From assembly GCA_017555565.1 (NCBI GenBank), contig JAFZGF010000005.1, forward strand, positions 1-34,198: a stretch of DNA of 34,198 bases, written 5' to 3'. Shown in pieces: positions 24,952 through 32,268 of this stretch. This DNA is from Oscillospiraceae bacterium. Its GTDB lineage: Bacteria; Bacillota; Clostridia; Oscillospirales; Ruminococcaceae. Below the pieces are notes generated by a model. The model searched no databases, was not told the DNA's origin, and worked only from the letters and a program-made list of their open reading frames with translations. Position 1 is the first letter of the stretch. The number at the start of each line of letters is the position of its first letter. The translations under genes and the position numbers were made by a program.

Positions 24952-25524
24952 TTATTTTATAAATTGCTGTCTAAAACTGTCCAAAAATATCTGTATCGCC
25001 AATTTTTTATCATAAAATTCCTGCTGGTTACCAGCATTGATTTTTTCATCAAAAGTAACTATTCCCAGGTAATAAGTGTACAGGAAATATATCATTTTCA
25101 GAATATCGACGCCTTCTTTCAGTTCACCTTTCCGGGCAGATTGCTGGAATTTTTCATATGTCTGTTTCAATACTTTTTCGCTTAATTTGGCTACTTCTTC
25201 TACCTTTGGTATTTCACCATTGTCTGCATTTGCACGTTGCAACAACGGATTGTATATTGTAGACAGATTAATCTGTTTCTGTATGGTTTCCATAAGTGGT
25301 TCTTCACAGGCAAAAATTCGTGCGTACTCTTTGTCCATTTTTTCTATTTCCTGTACTACCACCTGGCGATACAGGTCTTCTTTGTCTGCAAAATAATAAT
25401 ACAACGGGCCTCGTGTTATACCGGCTTCTTTACATATTCTTTCCAGGTTTGTATCTGTATAGCCATATTTTGAAAAATGTTTCCAGGCTGTATCCATAAT
25501 CAACTGTTTTGTGTTGTTTTTCAT
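24952..25524 (-). CDS. TetR-family transcriptional regulator
   Basis: A 190-aa regulator with the standard TetR layout: an N-terminal DNA-binding helix-turn-helix (about residues 26-46, NLERICKEAGITRGPLYYYF, then ADKEDLY) and an all-helical C-terminal ligand domain with no motif that tells the ligand. The ATG at 25524 follows GAGGAT. It lies 203 nt upstream of the permease on the same strand, separated by a terminator; three near-identical 22-bp palindromes in that gap are its likely binding sites. No copy of the palindrome is seen at its own promoter (25560-25588), so autoregulation is not indicated. Confidence 0.92.
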   Translation of the reverse strand: MKNNTKQLIMDTAWKHFSKYGYTDTNLERICKEAGITRGPLYYYFADKEDLYRQVVVQEIEKMDKEYARIFACEEPLMETIQKQINLSTIYNPLLQRANADNGEIPKVEEVAKLSEKVLKQTYEKFQQSARKGELKEGVDILKMIYFLYTYYLGIVTFDEKINAGNQQEFYDKKLAIQIFLDSFRQQFIK

Positions 25525-25559
25525 AATATCCTCGTATCATTGCATAAATACTGTTCACA

Positions 25560-25588
25560 ATTATACTATTTTTCACTGTTTTAATCAA
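25560..25588 (-). promoter_or_regulatory. Promoter of the TetR gene
   Basis: On the minus strand TTGATT (25588-25583), 17 bases, TATAAT (25565-25560), about 35 nt before the start codon. Confidence 0.7.
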
Positions 25589-25656
25589 TATTTTCCCCCT
25601 TGCTTTCACCCTTTTATCAAAAAATACTGTTATATATTAAAGTATAAAATTAATTA

Positions 25657-25685
25657 TTGAACTTTTAACAAATGTATGGTAGACT
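25657..25685 (+). promoter_or_regulatory. Promoter of the zinc-ribbon/TM2 gene (and perhaps rnpB)
   Basis: TTGAAC (25657-25662), 17 bases, TAGACT (25680-25685), about 30 nt before the start codon. Confidence 0.55.
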
Positions 25686-25715
25686 ATTTAATTGCAAACC
25701 AAGGAGTGAAAAACT

Positions 25716-26084
25716 ATGTATTGTACAAATTGTGGCGCTCGCCTTGAAGATGGCGCTGTTTTCTGCACAAACTGCGGTCACAGAGTTAGCCAGTATACAC
25801 AGCAAAAGAAAAATATACTGGATGATCTGAACGAAGGATATCAAACACTTATGTCCAGACCTAAAAGCAAACTTATTGCAGGAATTCTGGCAATAGTGTT
25901 GGGAAGCGTGGGCATCCACGATTTTTATCTGGGATACACCAAAAAAGGTGTGATTCATCTGTTGATGTATGTGTTTTTCCTGGGGTGGATAAGCCACGCC
26001 TGGGCATTGTTTGAAGCGCTGTATATTTTTATCGGCCGTATTTCAACAGATGCTGATGGCAACCCACTTACCGATGGTTTTTAA
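25716..26084 (+). CDS. Zinc-ribbon plus TM2-domain membrane protein
   Basis: A 122-aa protein of unknown role. Residues 1-24 form a zinc ribbon, MYCTNCGARLEDGAVFCTNC, with two CxxC pairs. The C-terminal half is a TM2 domain: KSKLIAGILAIVLGSVGIHD then FYLGYTKKGVIHLLM, the conserved G-x-H-x-F-Y-L-G turn between two membrane helices. AAGGAG lies 9 nt before ATG 25716. The stop codon is 12 nt before the predicted 5' end of rnpB, so either both are on one transcript and RNase P RNA is processed from it, or the rnpB promoter lies inside this gene. Confidence 0.88.
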   Translation: MYCTNCGARLEDGAVFCTNCGHRVSQYTQQKKNILDDLNEGYQTLMSRPKSKLIAGILAIVLGSVGIHDFYLGYTKKGVIHLLMYVFFLGWISHAWALFEALYIFIGRISTDADGNPLTDGF

Positions 26085-26096
26085 AATTTGATTATT

Positions 26097-26447
26097 ACGA
26101 GTAAAACATACGATGGCGGGGATATGCGCAAACATATCCGTGAGGAAAGTCCGTGCTGCTCAGGACATGGATAGCTGATAACGTCAGCCGAGGGCGACCT
26201 TAGAGATAGTGCAACAGAGAGATACCGCTAAGCGACTGCCTGCAGTCGCCAGCAAGGGTGGAAAGGTGAGGTAAGAGCTCACCAGCGGTGTGGAGACACA
26301 TCGGCTATGTAAACCTTATCCGCAGCAACTCCCGACAGCAGAGCATATGTGGTCCTGCAGCTCTCAGGAGGAGGCTTGAACTTTGCGGCAACGTAAAGTC
26401 TAGATAGATCATCGTTTAATACAGAACACGGCTTACGGTTTACTCGT
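26097..26447 (+). ncRNA. rnpB: RNase P catalytic RNA, class A
   Basis: This RNA is the catalytic part of RNase P, which removes 5' leaders from tRNA precursors. The ends pair as helix P1: ACGAGTAAA (26097 on) with TTTACTCGT (to 26447). Universal core words are present: GAGGAAAGTCCGTGC (26141-26155), ACAGAGAGATACCGC, GAGGTAAGAGCTCACC, the CTAGATAGATCATCG segment (P4 3' strand) and GGCTTACGG near the 3' end. A GGT in the P15-like loop (ATGTGGTCCTG) can bind the tRNA CCA end. The arrangement fits ancestral class A, not the Bacillus class B. It ends 6 nt before a strong terminator. A TAAAAT at 26082-26087 could be a -10 box, but no good -35 accompanies it. Confidence 0.95.
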
Positions 26448-26453
26448 AACAAT

Positions 26454-26482
26454 AAAGACGGAGTGTATGCTCCGTCTTTTTT
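26454..26482 (+). terminator. Intrinsic terminator of rnpB
   Basis: Arms AAAGACGGAG and CTCCGTCTTT (10 bp, 6-nt loop) followed by TTT. Confidence 0.92.
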
Positions 26483-26556
26483 ATTGCACAAAATTTACCA
26501 CATCATTTCTGTATATGAATGCCAACACATCATATAATAACAGCGGAGGTATTTTT

Positions 26557-26970
26557 ATGGAAAAAGGATTACTTTATTATTTTAACGGAAACCTGCAGAT
26601 GGGTATGGAAGCCACCCGTCATATGATAAAAATATGCGATGATGAACAGCTGCGCCGGTCGATGCTGGAAGACCTGCACGCCTATGAAAAGTTTGAAAAC
26701 GCTCTGATAAGAATAAAAGGCAAACAGTTTATAAAGCCCATATCCCCTATGGCAGAAATGGGCAGTCAATGGGCAATGGATATGAAGGTAATGATGAACG
26801 ACAGCGCAGAAAATATGGCAGCTATGCTGGCAAAAGGATATGAGAAAGCCATAAAGGATATGCGCACAAATATAGACAGATTTCCTGACAGCCCAGAAGA
26901 TGAAATGGAACTGGCAAAGGGATATATGAACTTTATGAAACTGACACACGCCAAATACAAGGGATACTGA
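26557..26970 (+). CDS. Small all-helical protein, possibly ferritin-like, unknown function
   Basis: A 137-aa protein starting MEKGLLYYFNGNLQMGMEAT at ATG 26557, with GCGGAGGT just upstream; an earlier in-frame ATG at 26467 lies in the rnpB terminator and is not used. The sequence reads as four amphipathic helices with two similar halves: NGNLQMGMEATRHMIK resembles a motif repeated as AAMLAKGYEKAIKDMRTNID. That duplicated pattern, and HAYEKF in helix two, recall small clostridial ferritin-like bundle proteins, but the full set of di-iron ligands is not evident, so a structural and non-catalytic role is as likely. It stands alone between rnpB and mrp. There is no signal peptide, so it is cytoplasmic. 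Methionine content is high. Confidence 0.75.
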   Translation: MEKGLLYYFNGNLQMGMEATRHMIKICDDEQLRRSMLEDLHAYEKFENALIRIKGKQFIKPISPMAEMGSQWAMDMKVMMNDSAENMAAMLAKGYEKAIKDMRTNIDRFPDSPEDEMELAKGYMNFMKLTHAKYKGY

Positions 26971-26977
26971 CCTGCCG

Positions 26978-27005
26978 TTGACATAAAAAATAAAAGTGGT
27001 ATACT
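26978..27005 (+). promoter_or_regulatory. Promoter of mrp
   Basis: Perfect -35 TTGACA (26978-26983), 16 bases, TATACT (27000-27005). The -35 box begins 8 nt after the stop of the preceding gene. Confidence 0.75.
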
Positions 27006-27029
27006 TGAATAAGTAATTTAATACTTATT
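27001..27029 (+). promoter_or_regulatory. Palindromes at the mrp transcription start
   Basis: AATAAGTA (27008-27015) and TACTTATT (27022-27029) form a perfect 8-bp inverted repeat right after the -10 box. It overlaps a shorter dyad, ATACTT, four bases, AAGTA (27001-27015), which recurs at the CoA-disulfide reductase start. Either could be a repressor site or an mRNA hairpin. Confidence 0.45.
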
Positions 27030-27055
27030 TTTGTATAACAAGGAGTATGATAGAA

Positions 27056-27883
27056 ATGGCAGATTGTAATCACGATTGCTCAAATTGCTCTGCTAACTGT
27101 TCCAGCAGAGAAGGCGGCATCGCTAAAGAAGCTCCACATGAGCTGAGTAAAATCAAAAAAGTAATTGGTGTAGTAAGCGGTAAAGGCGGCGTAGGCAAAA
27201 GCCTGGTAACAAGTATGATGGCTGTAGCTTCCAGAAGACTGGGCTATGAAACAGCTGTTCTTGACGCTGATATCACCGGTCCATCTATCGGCCAGACATT
27301 TGGTGTGCACGGCCGTGCACAGGGCAATGGTATGGGTATCCTGCCAATGTTCAGCAAAACAGGCATCAAGCTGATGAGCGTAAACTTTATGCTGGCTGAA
27401 GAAACAGACCCTGTTGTATGGCGCGGCAGCATGATTGCCAACGCTGTAAAACAGTTCTGGACAGATGTTATCTGGGACGATGTAGACTTTATGTTTATTG
27501 ATATGCCTCCAGGAACAGGTGATGTTCCGCTGACAGTGTTCCAGTCTCTGCCAGTTGACGGCATCATCATCGTAGCTTCTCCACAGGAACTGGTAGGTAT
27601 GATCGTAGAAAAAGCTGTAAAAATGGCTAATATGATGAACATTCCTGTTCTGGGTCTTGTAGAAAATATGAGCTATGTTGCATGTCCTGACTGCGGCAAA
27701 AAAATCTATATTTTCGGCGAAGGCAAAGTTGATGAAACAGCAGCCAAATACGGCCTGCCTGTTCTGGCTAAACTGCCTATTGACCCACAGCTGGCCAAAA
27801 ACTGTGACCAGGGCGTTATCGAACTGTTCGAAGGCGACTATATGGACAAAGCTATGGCTGCAGTAGAAGAACTGCTGAAATAA
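27056..27883 (+). CDS. Mrp/NBP35-type Fe-S cluster carrier ATPase
   Basis: A 275-aa P-loop protein (Mrp/ApbC/NBP35 family) that carries and delivers Fe-S clusters in the cytoplasm. I place the start at ATG 27056, 10 nt after AAGGAG; ATG 27047 is too close to it. The N-terminus, MADCNHDCSNCSANC, has four cysteines (4, 8, 11, 15) and resembles the NBP35-type cluster-binding extension. The deviant Walker A GKGGVGKS is at 42-49, FIDMPPGTGD (147-156) is the family signature and C210-P-D-C213 is the CxxC that holds the bridging cluster between two subunits. Codon use is strongly biased towards preferred codons, so expression is probably high. It has its own promoter and terminator. Confidence 0.95.
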   Translation: MADCNHDCSNCSANCSSREGGIAKEAPHELSKIKKVIGVVSGKGGVGKSLVTSMMAVASRRLGYETAVLDADITGPSIGQTFGVHGRAQGNGMGILPMFSKTGIKLMSVNFMLAEETDPVVWRGSMIANAVKQFWTDVIWDDVDFMFIDMPPGTGDVPLTVFQSLPVDGIIIVASPQELVGMIVEKAVKMANMMNIPVLGLVENMSYVACPDCGKKIYIFGEGKVDETAAKYGLPVLAKLPIDPQLAKNCDQGVIELFEGDYMDKAMAAVEELLK

Positions 27884-27894
27884 ATTACAAAACA

Positions 27895-27928
27895 AAATAT
27901 CCCCTGGAAACAGGGGATATTTTTATTT
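27895..27928 (+). terminator. Intrinsic terminator after mrp
   Basis: Arms AAATATCCCCTG and CAGGGGATATTT (12 bp, GAAA tetraloop) followed by TTATTT. Confidence 0.92.
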
Positions 27929-27932
27929 GATT

Positions 27933-27961
27933 TTGACAAAGTCCGCAGAAAAAGATATATT
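27933..27961 (+). promoter_or_regulatory. Promoter of the GT-C-like gene
   Basis: Perfect TTGACA (27933-27938), 17 bases, TATATT (27956-27961), about 30 nt before the start codon. Confidence 0.75.
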
Positions 27962-27992
27962 ATAAATATATTCCCGTTAAAAAGGAGATTTT

Positions 27993-29414
27993 ATGAAACC
28001 TCTGTCAAAAAACACATTATGGTCTGATGATTTTAAATTATACGATAAACTGTTTTTTACTACAGCTTTTATCCTGGCTTTTTTCTTTATGTCACACCCA
28101 GATCTGTGGGAAACAGCCAATCACAGCTATGTTTTTCTGGAAAGTGTGTTCAGCGGCAAATTTATGGATTTTTATGAATTCTGTGCAGCCCATAACAACA
28201 CCTACTACTATATAAATGTAGCCAACTACAACATTATGATTTACATACTGTTTGGTTTGTGGGAACTGCCGGTTTATATTTTCAACCATATTTTCAATCT
28301 GCCTCTCAACGAAACATTTATCATTTATTGGGCCAAGATAGTAAGCGTCGGATTTTATATCGGCTGCGGCTATATGGTGAAAAAGCTTTGCACAGAACTT
28401 GGGCTGAAAGAAAGCAGTGCTAAAATGGCCGCAATGTTCTTTATGTTTAACCCTATAGCTTTTTATTCTCCTATGGCTATGGGACAGTACGATACACTCT
28501 GTCTTTTCTTTACATTATGGGCATTGTGCTATTATGTAAAAAAAGATATGCTGCGTTTCAGCCTGATGATTGGTGTAGGTATCGTTTTCAAATTTTTCCC
28601 ATTGCTTATACTTATACCTTTGATACTGTTAAGTGAAAAGAAGATACTTAACATTGCGAAATATGGTCTGTTGAGTCTGTGGCTGTATATCCCTACCACC
28701 CTGCTGTTTTGGGGCAGGACCGGAAATGCCGCCGCCTTCACAAAAGCAATGATGGAGAGAATGTTTTCTATTACTGTTGACACAGGTATGCGCCAGGTTC
28801 CATTGTATGTGCTTATCTATGCACTGATCGTTTTCGCAGCCTTCCTTTACACCCCTGCAAAAGAAAAAACAAGACAGTATCTGGCTGTGTACATCCCGAT
28901 GGTGGTATTCAGTCTGCTGTTCAACTATATTTACTGGCATCCACAGTGGTTGATACTTATGATTCCATTTGTGGTAATCACAACACACCTGTTGGAAAAC
29001 AAAACTCCTTGGTTTTATATGGATATTGTAATGGCTGCGGGATTTTTCCTGTTTGCACTGCACAATTACTCTACACATGCAGGTGCCATGTTGTTTGATG
29101 GAGGCCTGTTGCATCATCTGTTCGGCATCAGCGCCACTTCCAGTCCTGCATGGAAACCACTTGCTGATTTTATCGTTCTTTTGCCTTATGCACATATATG
29201 GGCACCGCTTATGTTTAGCGGCGCAATATTCGGAAATATTATCTTCAAACTTCCTTTGGGTACTTCTACATTATCTGACAGACTTACTGACAAAGACAAA
29301 TATGACAAATTGCCAGACAAAGTTTTTCTATATGGAATATTTGTTATAGGATTTATCGGTTTATGGGTTGCCCCAAGTCTGTTGGAACTTATAAATGCCA
29401 TTGGCTTAATATAA
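27993..29414 (+). CDS. Polytopic membrane protein, probable GT-C-fold glycosyltransferase
   Basis: A 473-aa protein with roughly ten hydrophobic helices. AAAAAGGAG lies before ATG 27993. The segment FYSPMAMGQYDTLCLFFTLW, followed by YYVKKDMLRFSLMIGVGIVF and KFFPLLILIPLILL, matches the pattern GQ-(F/Y)-D...LL...LG.A...K..PLLLLPL of polyprenol-phosphate-sugar-dependent membrane glycosyltransferases (GT39/GT87/PIG-M-like). FNYIYWHPQWLILMIPF further on is also typical, and the early SHPDLW and the DTLC aspartate could be catalytic acids. It would add a sugar to a lipid or glycan on the outer face of the membrane. No other glycan genes flank it, so the acceptor is unknown. Confidence 0.7.
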   Translation: MKPLSKNTLWSDDFKLYDKLFFTTAFILAFFFMSHPDLWETANHSYVFLESVFSGKFMDFYEFCAAHNNTYYYINVANYNIMIYILFGLWELPVYIFNHIFNLPLNETFIIYWAKIVSVGFYIGCGYMVKKLCTELGLKESSAKMAAMFFMFNPIAFYSPMAMGQYDTLCLFFTLWALCYYVKKDMLRFSLMIGVGIVFKFFPLLILIPLILLSEKKILNIAKYGLLSLWLYIPTTLLFWGRTGNAAAFTKAMMERMFSITVDTGMRQVPLYVLIYALIVFAAFLYTPAKEKTRQYLAVYIPMVVFSLLFNYIYWHPQWLILMIPFVVITTHLLENKTPWFYMDIVMAAGFFLFALHNYSTHAGAMLFDGGLLHHLFGISATSSPAWKPLADFIVLLPYAHIWAPLMFSGAIFGNIIFKLPLGTSTLSDRLTDKDKYDKLPDKVFLYGIFVIGFIGLWVAPSLLELINAIGLI

Positions 29415-29419
29415 AATCT

Positions 29420-29450
29420 CACCGCAGTAATTATACTGCGGTGTTTTTTT
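29420..29450. terminator. Shared terminator between the GT-C-like gene and the ABC operon
   Basis: Arms CACCGCAGTA and TACTGCGGTG with a 4-nt loop, followed by seven T on the plus strand. On the minus strand it is followed by AGATTTTATATT, so it can also serve the convergent ABC operon; its right edge touches that operon's last stop codon (29451-29449). Confidence 0.9.
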
Positions 29451-30450
29451 ATTTTATTGAGTTAAGGGCATAGCTGTTGTCAACTATATCTTCAAAATTC
29501 ACTTTTGCAGACAGTTCACCTGCGTTTTCCAGAATGGCACAAAGGCGGTCAAAGTCTTCTTTCATCATAATGCCGCTATCTGAAAATGCACCGATATCCT
29601 TGTAACGCTGAACAACCGCTGATATCACAGATACGTCTGTTTCCGGGAAAGAGTCTGCTATTGCCGCCGCTACATCATCTGCTGTACTGTTAATCACAAA
29701 CTGCTGGCCTTTGTAAATTGCATTTGTAAACCGCTGTATCAGACCACTGTTTTCTGCCAGAAAATCCCCGTTGGCAAAATATGTTGTGTACGGCACCCTG
29801 CCACCCTCTTCACCTACTGAAGCCAGGATATATCCTTTGCCCTGCAGTTCCAGGTCTGTAGCACCAGGTTCAAACACTGTTACATAGTCCCCTGTTCCGG
29901 CCACAAAAGCACCGGTCATTGCGTTGAAAGAAATGGAATCGTCAAAGAAGACATCCTTTCCAACTTCCATTCCATTTTTATTGAGACAGTATTCCAGTGT
30001 CATATACGGTATTCCGCCTTTTCTGCCTGGAAGAATAGTTGCACCGCGCAGGCTTTGCCAGTCAAAATTTTCCGCTGGCTGTCTGCCTATAAGGAAAGAG
30101 CCGTCGCAGGCTGTAAGTTGGGCAAACACTTTGGGATAATCTTCTTTACCCTGAGCAGCCACATATATAACGGCTTCCGGCCCTGCAAATCCGATATCAG
30201 CTGCATCAGTAAGCAGCGCTGTCATAACTTTATCTGCCCCGCCTGCATTGACAAGTTCCACTTCAATACCGTTTTCTTCGAAGTATCCATTATTTATTGC
30301 CGCATACATAGGGGCATAGAAAATAGAATGGGTTACTTCACTGACTGTAAGTTTTACCAGCTCCTTGTTTTCAGTCTGCTGTGTGCTGCATCCTGCAAAT
30401 GCTGCCGCCAGCATAACAGCTGACAGCAAAAGTGAAATTGCCTTTTTCAT
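29449..30450 (-). CDS. ABC importer substrate-binding lipoprotein (NMT1/SsuA/ThiY type)
   Basis: A 333-aa lipoprotein that captures substrate outside the membrane and hands it to the adjacent permease. The signal peptide is MKKAISLLLSAVMLAAAFAG with lipobox FAGC (C21). The mature part follows the NMT1/THI5-like fold: SEVTHSIFYAPMYAAINNGY then FEENGIEVELVNAGGADKVM, and DIGFAGPEAVIYVAAQG. Family members bind sulfonates, nitrate, or pyrimidine thiamine precursors; the sequence does not decide which. Start ambiguity: ATG 30450 (used) or the TTG directly before it (30453), both served by GGGAGG. It is 15 nt after the permease gene and is the last gene of the operon. Confidence 0.9.
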   Translation of the reverse strand: MKKAISLLLSAVMLAAAFAGCSTQQTENKELVKLTVSEVTHSIFYAPMYAAINNGYFEENGIEVELVNAGGADKVMTALLTDAADIGFAGPEAVIYVAAQGKEDYPKVFAQLTACDGSFLIGRQPAENFDWQSLRGATILPGRKGGIPYMTLEYCLNKNGMEVGKDVFFDDSISFNAMTGAFVAGTGDYVTVFEPGATDLELQGKGYILASVGEEGGRVPYTTYFANGDFLAENSGLIQRFTNAIYKGQQFVINSTADDVAAAIADSFPETDVSVISAVVQRYKDIGAFSDSGIMMKEDFDRLCAILENAGELSAKVNFEDIVDNSYALNSIK

Positions 30451-30465
30451 CAATTAAAATCCTCC

Positions 30466-31269
30466 CTAAATATGATTAATTATTTTAACTGCCAGTTTTT
30501 CCAGTCCGCTGACTGCACTGTACATCAGAAAGGCTATAAACCCCAGCAGCACAACGCTCATCATAACAAGGTCCATTTTGAATACCTGGCCGGCGTATAC
30601 TATAAGATAACCCAGGCCTGCTTTCGACACAAGAAACTCCCCTGCTATGACACCTACAAGGCTGAGACCTATGTTTACTTTAAGACTTTGGAACAGCACT
30701 GGTATATTATATGGCATAACAACTTTTTGGAATATCTGCCATTTGTCTGCACCAAAACTTTGCACAGTTACCATCATATTTTTGTCAGTTGCGTAAAAGC
30801 CGTGGGAGAGTTCCATTACAGTCACTATAAGACTGATAGCCACAGCCATAGTGATTATTGCGCTTATACCGGCACCGACCCAGACTATTATCACTGGCCC
30901 CAGGGCAATTTTGGGCAGGCTGTTTGTCACCACAAGGAACGGTGCTGCCACCCTGCTGACAAAATCTGAATACCACAGGCCCACAGCCATAAAAAACCCC
31001 AGCACTACACCTATCGTAAAACCGACTATTGTTTCTCCCACTGTATAAAGTATATGTACAGCCAGGTCACTTTGTGCCATTAGAAAAAATGTGCTGACCA
31101 TACGTGAAGGGCTGGAAACTATAAATGCATCTATAACCCCTGTATATGCTGCAATTTCCCAGGCAGCCAGAAACACCACAACCAGCATAACCTGCACCAA
31201 TCTGACGGTGTTTTTTTCTTTTCTGATTATTTCCAGATATTGCTGTCTTGTATAAATGGTATTGTTCAC
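30466..31269 (-). CDS. ABC importer permease (SsuC/ThiX type)
   Basis: A 267-aa inner-membrane permease with about six helices (for example VRLVQVMLVVVFLAAWEIAA). The SRMVSTFFLMAQ and AISLIVTVMELSHGFYATDK segments and the EAA-type cytoplasmic loop (GADKWQIFQKVVMPYNIPVL, which docks on the ATPase) place it in the BPD_transp_1 family. I choose GTG 31269 as start: it sits 8 nt after AAGGAG and overlaps the ATPase stop by 4 nt (ATGTGA), typical of translational coupling. A longer frame starting at 31302 would lie inside the ATPase gene. Middle gene of ATPase-permease-binding protein. Confidence 0.92.
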   Translation of the reverse strand: MNNTIYTRQQYLEIIRKEKNTVRLVQVMLVVVFLAAWEIAAYTGVIDAFIVSSPSRMVSTFFLMAQSDLAVHILYTVGETIVGFTIGVVLGFFMAVGLWYSDFVSRVAAPFLVVTNSLPKIALGPVIIVWVGAGISAIITMAVAISLIVTVMELSHGFYATDKNMMVTVQSFGADKWQIFQKVVMPYNIPVLFQSLKVNIGLSLVGVIAGEFLVSKAGLGYLIVYAGQVFKMDLVMMSVVLLGFIAFLMYSAVSGLEKLAVKIINHI

Positions 31270-32024
31270 ATTGACATCTCCTTCCAGACAATATCGTAAC
31301 AATCCCGATACTGCTGTGTATTTCGTACAGCTACAGTATCGCGTTGTGCACCAAAGGGAATTTCCACGGTTTTTGCAATTACAGCGGGGCGCTGTGACAA
31401 CACTATAACCCTGTCACTCATTGACACAGCTTCGGGGATGTCGTGTGTAACCATAATCATCGTCTGTTTTTCACTGCGCAGGATATTGTACACATCCCTG
31501 CCGACATTAACCCTGGTCTGATAGTCAAGGGCTGAAAAAGCTTCATCCAGTAGCAGAAGCCTGGGCCTGACCGCAAGGGTACGGATAAGTGCCACTCGCT
31601 GGCGCATACCACCGGAAAGTGAGGCCGGATAGCTGTTTCTGAATTCCCACAGGCCGTATTTTTTTAAAAGTTCCCGGACATAGCTGATATTTTCATCTGT
31701 CAGTTTTTTCTGTATTTCCAGACCCAGAACCGCATTTTTGTAAATATTTCTCCAGGGCATAAGGTTGTCGCTCTGCAGCATATAGCCCGCATCATTGCTT
31801 ATACCGTTTATCCGCCTGCCCTCCAGCATAATTCTGCCTTTGGTGGGAAGTGTCACTCCTGCTATGCAGGACAACAGAGAACTTTTGCCGCAACCGCTGG
31901 GGCCTACAATACTGATAAATTCTCCTTCCCTTACTGTAAATGACACATCTTTCACCGCCTGGGTTTCTCCTTCAGGTGTCTGATATGTAAGATTTATATT
32001 TTCTACTGATAAAAAAACGCTCAT
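31266..32024 (-). CDS. ABC importer ATP-binding protein (SsuB/ThiZ type)
   Basis: A 252-aa ATPase that powers the importer. Walker A GPSGCGKSS starts at about residue 41, the Q-loop is MLQSDNLMPW, the signature is LSGGMRQRVAL, Walker B is LLLLDEAFSALD and the switch is VTHDIPEA. I place the start at ATG 32024 (MSVFLSVENI), with AAGGTGAT upstream, and not at GTG 32045. It is the first gene of the operon. The ATPase-permease-lipoprotein set is the nitrate/sulfonate/thiamine-precursor importer group. No TPP riboswitch, T-box or S-box is seen in the leader, so the regulator and substrate stay open. Confidence 0.94.
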   Translation of the reverse strand: MSVFLSVENINLTYQTPEGETQAVKDVSFTVREGEFISIVGPSGCGKSSLLSCIAGVTLPTKGRIMLEGRRINGISNDAGYMLQSDNLMPWRNIYKNAVLGLEIQKKLTDENISYVRELLKKYGLWEFRNSYPASLSGGMRQRVALIRTLAVRPRLLLLDEAFSALDYQTRVNVGRDVYNILRSEKQTMIMVTHDIPEAVSMSDRVIVLSQRPAVIAKTVEIPFGAQRDTVAVRNTQQYRDCYDIVWKEMSM

Positions 32025-32113
32025 TCCATCACCTTGCTTTTTCACAAATTACCGTAGTTGATTTATTATATTTTCCTGCCTGGTTTTATGTGAATGACAG
32101 CCACAAAATCACA

Positions 32114-32136
32114 TATGTATGCTCTTGGTATACATA
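32114..32136. promoter_or_regulatory. Inverted repeat in the ABC operon leader
   Basis: TATGTAT (32114-32120), nine bases, ATACATA (32130-32136). It lies about 20 nt downstream of the predicted start of the minus-strand transcript, a position suited to a repressor. Arms are short and AT-rich, so chance cannot be excluded. Confidence 0.35.
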
Positions 32137-32163
32137 CAAAAAAATTACAAAAATTTCTACACC

Positions 32164-32191
32164 ATTTTAGTGTGATTCAGATACAAATCAA
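32164..32191 (-). promoter_or_regulatory. Promoter of the ABC operon
   Basis: On the minus strand TTGATT (32191-32186), 16 bases, TAAAAT (32169-32164). Its -35 box directly abuts the -35 box of the divergent promoter. Confidence 0.5.
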
Positions 32192-32220
32192 TTGACAAAA
32201 AGTCATTTTTAATCGATAAT
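32192..32220 (+). promoter_or_regulatory. Promoter of the CoA-disulfide reductase gene
   Basis: Perfect TTGACA (32192-32197), 17 bases, GATAAT (32215-32220). A palindrome, ATACTT, four bases, AAGTAT (32221-32236), follows at the transcription start and may be an operator. Confidence 0.75.
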
Positions 32221-32236
32221 ATACTTAACAAAGTAT
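32221..32236 (+). promoter_or_regulatory. Palindrome at the CoA-disulfide reductase transcription start
   Basis: ATACTT, AACA, AAGTAT is a perfect 6-bp inverted repeat immediately after the -10 box. A near copy sits at the same position at mrp (27001-27015). Confidence 0.45.
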
Positions 32237-32268
32237 GTTTATTGCAAAACATTATTGGAGGAACAATT

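Noticed and set aside
32025-32163. A TPP riboswitch or T-box in the ABC importer leader
   Set aside because: The leader lacks the conserved CUGAGA and related core words and any antiterminator/terminator pair.
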